From assembly GCA_023053545.1 (NCBI GenBank), contig JAKZAN010000004.1, positions 8,928,001-8,992,000 on the forward strand: 64,000 nucleotides of DNA. The letters run 5' to 3'. Shown here one piece after another: positions 59,901-64,000 of this stretch; position 1 is the stretch's first letter, and each line of letters starts with the position of its first letter. The translations under genes and the position numbers were made by a program. A model generated the notes under the pieces. It was not told the origin of the DNA. It made no database searches and saw nothing but the letters and a program-made list of their open reading frames with translations. The DNA is from Lepidurus packardi (Eukaryota; Arthropoda; Branchiopoda; Notostraca; Triopsidae).

Positions 59901-62029
59901 GCCGAGCTGTTCGAGCATATAGGAAGCAATAGCTGTGGGCGTTTCCGTATCATACAAAAAAAGCCCTTAAAGCCTTTTTTACACACGCTTAGTTTTGACA
60001 ATTTCTGTCCCTCTCTCTTTCTCCCTTCTTTATAGCGACATAAACGTATATATGCTTGGGTGGACTTGATGAGCCTGAGCTAATACTTCGTTTCAGCTTT
60101 GAAAAATTCAGCGATAGGCCCATAGTCCGAATTGCCTTTTTTTTCTGTATTTTCTTTTTTTTCTTCTTCTTTTTATGGGTCCCATCTCCTCGCCTCCTTC
60201 GCTTTGCCCACTGAATTGCTGTGGGTTTTGTGGTTTTTTTTTTTTTTTTTTTTGCTTCCCCCTCCCTTCATCCTCTTGGCAACTTCTTTTTTAACACCCT
60301 AAGACCCTTCGGTTACTTTTACTACGCCTTCTCTGTGATTCTTTTTTATATCCCAGCCTGGTTTTCTTTTCGTTTCTCGTTTTTCGTTTTGCGCCACTCG
60401 AAGAAAAGAAAGAAGGAAAAACACTGGCATATAAAAGAGATGGGCCCCGAGACCTAATTTTAATCAATATGGCTCCAGCGCAGTTGAGTGCATCAGAGAA
60501 AAATTAATCTGGGAAATTGGATGTTTTTTTTTTTTGTTGTGTGAGGGTAATACTTTTGTTTATTTCGATCTTTTTATTTCCCCAAAGTCACTCCAGCCTC
60601 GGAGCCACATCACAAAAATGTATCCGTATACAAAAAGAGACTTTGGGTTATGCAGAGCAAGTAGAAACATAAACAAGTTTCTGGATTTGTGTCAAGTTTC
60701 TTTTCCTCTTTTCGTTTGAAGACAACAAATGAAATAAGACAAAAAGAAACAAGCCGAGTTCAAGAAATTGCTGCGGAGCAAAAGTTCCTTTGGGGGTGGG
60801 GATCCCTCTAAAAGTAGCCTTGCTTTGAGTTACGTGGGCGTGGCTTTAGCTACCCAACTTTATACTTATAAGCAGAGTTTATTAGCTAATTCCCTTTCCT
60901 TTCCTGAACATTACTGCGTTCCGTTTCTTTCTTCTTTTTTTTTATTGGGGAGGGCATTGGGAAGTGGATTTTCTTTCCATGTAATTCATGAAGTACGATT
61001 CCTTGTTGATACACCCGTGAAGATTATTTCTTGTTATACAAAATGACTTATTTTGATCAAAGAGAGAAGTAAACCAAAAGCCCAGTATTATTCAAAGTGC
61101 TCTGAGAAGGGCAATATGGACAGGGAATTAGAAACTTGAAGCTCGGGACGCTTTTGTAATATGTTTTAGATTGGGAAAGAAATCAAGAGAAATCATGTGC
61201 AGAGGTAGAAATGTAGAGCGCCAGGAGGGGAAAAGAAGGAACGGTAAGGGTTTGTGGGCATGGCCGCGAAAAATGGGGCAGATAAACGCGGGCGTGGTCG
61301 AGCATGCAGGACAAGCACGGGTCAATCAACACGTCGGTCGACAAGCAAGTGTAAGAGCACAAAGCAAGCGTCCAAAACGGGCCCCCCCACCCCGTAGAAA
61401 GAACGCTTTTTCAAAGCGCAGGCGTCGAGGCGGCCACCGGAGTGCGACGCCGCCGCCCCGGGAATCGGCCGATCCCTTGGCCAGCATCAAAAGTTTCGAT
61501 TAGTCAACTTTCGCCTTTAACTAAACTAGTAGTCGTACAAACAGCTTCAGTTTGAACCCCGAGGTCTAACCGAGTTCTCGAAACCGCTCCTTATCCATGC
61601 GAGTTTGTGTAGTATTCGTATTTGCTTGCAAAACAGACATTCTCTAAGGTTCCTTTCAAGGAAACTCGGGAGTTTGGGGCAATAATGCCATTGGGTTTGC
61701 ATTCAGTTTGTATTGCCTGCGAGTTTTTCATCCTAGTGGAGAAGAGCAGAGGCGCTGAAGCATAGGTGGTTTTTGGAAATATGCTTCAGGCCCAAGTTTT
61801 GCATTGACTTTAGAGAACATTTTAAGCTTCTAGCAAACAGAATTACGGTGCAGAAATACAAAAGTGCAGGAAGTGGTGCTATTGAAACTGGATTTCTGGA
61901 GAGCAGGATTTTTTTTGAAAGTGGCAACAGCTTTTTAAATTATTCTTAGGTGGGAACGGTGTTTGAACATTTCAAATATCTTAAGCTATTTTTGTTTGTT
62001 TTAATGTCGGGGAGAAATATAGACGTCTG

Positions 62030-62460
62030 CACGTTTAGCATAACTAATCCACACAAAAGTTTTCGTATATTTCTGCAATAATATGTACCTACGAAAACTT
62101 TGCCGCCGATAAGTTTGTCAATATTGTGCAAAAATGTGCTGCAGGAGTGTGTCGATATAATTCCGCAGAAATATATTTCTGCAAATAGTCTTTCTGCGTA
62201 AACTTTTTTTCTGGAGTATTTCTGCAGAAACGTTGTCGAATTGTACTCCTGACCAAATGTATGAAAACTTTCTGCAGTAATTGCGTTTCCCATAGACATG
62301 AATTTCAACGTTCTTGCAGAAATACTTGTGAAAGTTTGTCTGCAGAAAGGTATTTTTGAAACTTTTACTGCAGAAATGTACTCGCAAAGTAAAAGGATCG
62401 CGCAGGAAATAACTCCTCTGATACTACAAATCCACTTCTATTTCTTCAGAAATGGATTCC
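62030..62460 (+). repeat. Third cluster of TTTCTGCAG motifs next to TMTC3
   Basis: About ten variants of TTTCTGCAGAAA and TTTCTGCAATAATAT lie within 430 bases, ending about 150 bases before the TMTC3 exon. Many are near-palindromic around CTGCAG. Confidence 0.5.
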
Positions 62461-62612
62461 CGTATAGACATTCTGTTATCGAAATTTATTGTATTGGAAG
62501 AGTTTGAAGAACTGATTTTGTTGCTTTTTTCTTTTTGGGCCATGTGCCTGGGTGTCATTCAACAGGTTTGTCACCGGTCGGCGGATCACTGCAGCCGCAG
62601 AAAGCCATCAAC

Positions 62613-62804
62613 ATGTCTGGCTCATCTTGGACAGTGCAGGCGATAGTTTTGGCCTTCTTGAGTTTGACAGTGTATTGGAACGCTCTGCAGTGCGGATTCG
62701 TGTTTGACGACATCAGCGCTATCAAAGATAACAAGGATTTGAGGCCACACACGCCCATTGCCAACTTGTTCTTCAACGACTTTTGGGGAACCCTCTTAGT
62801 CAAG
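62613..62804 (+). CDS. TMTC3: TMTC3-like O-mannosyltransferase, first coding exon (partial)
   Basis: TMTC proteins are ER multi-pass membrane O-mannosyltransferases with TPR repeats that modify cadherins. The exon encodes a hydrophobic N-terminus ([18 protein letters not shown]) followed by [20 protein letters not shown] and NDFWGT. The FDD and DNKD motifs are the conserved luminal loop of the family, and the spacing fits TMTC3 best. It ends at a GTAGAA donor, phase 0. A pyrimidine tract and AG at 62564-62565 suggest that the exon starts with 48 bases of 5' UTR, so an upstream noncoding exon should exist. The remaining exons lie beyond the window. Confidence 0.82.
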
Positions 62805-64000
62805 GTAGAAAGAAATAAATTTCTTCCTCCTTTTTTTTCCTTCCTATTTCTTTTTCCTCTCTCGCTGTCGCTTTCTCTCTTACCCTTTAGAGTCGGCAAT
62901 TCGACATCTTTTATCTATGTCGCTCCCTTTTACGGTTATCTTCTCCCTCCCCCCGCCTTAAAAAAAAAGAAGAAAAATTTAGAATGACCACTCACGAGCT
63001 TCAGCCACCCTAGACGAGTTGAAGAAGAAGCAGAAGAAAAGGAAAAAGAAAGAGAAAAAAACTGTCTTTGACGATTCTTTATTTCATCAGAATTGAAGCA
63101 GAACACGGGCCAGGCGGAGATGGAGGCAAGAAAAGTCCATTTTGATAGCTAACGAGTAGCAATTGAGTTCGACAGCCCATCAGGTCTGTCTTCCAGGGGT
63201 TGTGGGTGGTTTTCAAGGGTTGTGAGATTCTAAGCATTCAAGGTTCACTGTTTCAATAGTATAATAAAGGAAGAACTTTTTATCACCCGATTTATTGATT
63301 TGTTTACTACTTATTTTTGCAAATGTTTATGTTTGCCATTTTTTAGGGGTGGGGCAGAGAACTAAAGGGGGGGAATCGACTGTCGCCTCGAGAGTGTCGG
63401 AATGAGGTTGGAGCAGTTTACGACGTACTTGGGCATGGCCAACGTAATATGCAATATGCGTGTGTTTATAGACTGTGTGAACTTCGGTTCAAGCTGGGGG
63501 TATGGGCTTTGCTCTTCTCAGTGTCTCGCCAAGTTTCCACGGAGTATAGTCAGTTTAACTTTGGAGAGTTTATGTTTCCGGGCACGAGCACAACTTTAGA
63601 GTAAGAAGGACACAGAATGGCCCCTGGTTTTGTGTCTTGGAGCGCAAAACCAGCTTTTCATTGAACTGGGACCAGCCGTGAATAGGTTTCCCAAGTTATC
63701 TTTCCCCGGAAAGGAAACGAACTTAAATATTGTTTAAAGAGAGAGGAACGGCGAGATAACAGAGAGAGATGTTTTGGGGTGAGGAATTAGGTAGCTCGTA
63801 GTTGTTGTGATGGTGGTTCTGCAGGAGTTGGTTGCAGTTTGTTAAGGTCGAGCGGGGGCCTTCGTATATTGAAAGCGATGCTTTTGGGAAGGCTTTCTGT
63901 ATTGGATTGCCGGACGCGATTAGTGTTCTGTGGAGCACAGCAAAGCTTTTCCAAAGTTAGGGCCGTGCTGCTCTTGCGGAATTTCGAACGAAATCTCTTA
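62805..64000 (+). other. Intron 1 of the TMTC3-like gene (partial)
   Basis: T-rich and A-rich low-complexity sequence with no recognised exon continuing the TMTC frame before the window ends. The next exon should encode the ERSHKSYRPL-like region and was not seen. Confidence 0.55.

Larger units (their letters stand above)
47345..62612. other. Gene-poor 15 kb region before TMTC3
   Basis: I find no convincing coding exon here. It contains a CpG-rich stretch at about 47500-47720, clusters of CTGCAG/ATTAC-type motifs (49330-49900, 58500-59900, 62030-62460), and a TGTTTAA minisatellite (53035-53115). It also has a SINE-like repeat (53228-53575), a MITE (54562-54946), GAGA-rich sequence (56040-56130) and a GC-rich patch (61230-61500). 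It may be upstream regulatory sequence or a long 5' intron of TMTC3. Confidence 0.5.

Noticed and set aside
61171-61503. 110-residue Arg-rich plus-strand frame
   Set aside because: Composition follows a local GC-rich patch; more likely promoter or 5' UTR sequence of TMTC3 than a protein.

Overview
The window is eukaryotic nuclear DNA, most likely from an arthropod. The genes have many short introns, about 57-110 bases in several of them, with GT-AG boundaries. The recognised genes are conserved animal genes, and relics of animal DNA transposons lie between them. Small introns, a PCM1 homologue and an RMI2 homologue would fit a crustacean or springtail-like genome, but the sequence alone does not fix the species.

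Layout from left to right. Positions 1-2181 (minus) hold the N-terminal exons of a MYCBP2/Highwire E3 ligase. Positions 2842-16827 are an accessory block bounded by direct repeats of about 67 bases. It contains a short, internally deleted PIF/Harbinger element (3023-4619). It also holds what looks like a 12 kb element with the same ends (4649-16712). Inside the larger unit is a big inverted duplication (arms 6895-9512 and 13159-16331). Each arm carries one head-to-head copy of a gene for a secreted protein made of glutamine-rich stretches alternating with Pro-Cys modules. The 3.6 kb spacer between the arms holds a SINE-like repeat, a zinc-finger-like exon pair and a Tigger/pogo relic.

Positions 17316-32155 are gene-dense: a compact PCM1 homologue (minus), RMI2 (plus), a ZFAND2/AIRAPL-type AN1 zinc-finger protein (minus), glycogen branching enzyme GBE1 (plus) and a type 9 adenylate cyclase (minus). 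Several are divergent pairs with short shared promoters. Positions 32156-43815 (plus) encode a complete CBP/p300 acetyltransferase in 15 exons, followed by a long 3' UTR. A tiny two-exon TOMM5 gene lies at 45919-46143 (minus). About 16 kb of gene-poor DNA follows, and then the first coding exon of a TMTC3-like O-mannosyltransferase (62613-62804, plus), whose intron 1 runs off the window.

The conserved genes serve unrelated housekeeping and regulatory roles: ubiquitin ligation, centriolar satellites, genome stability, proteasome/ER quality control, glycogen synthesis, cAMP signalling, transcriptional coactivation, mitochondrial import and ER glycosylation. The most novel part is the palindromic Q-rich/Pro-Cys gene pair apparently carried between Harbinger-like ends.
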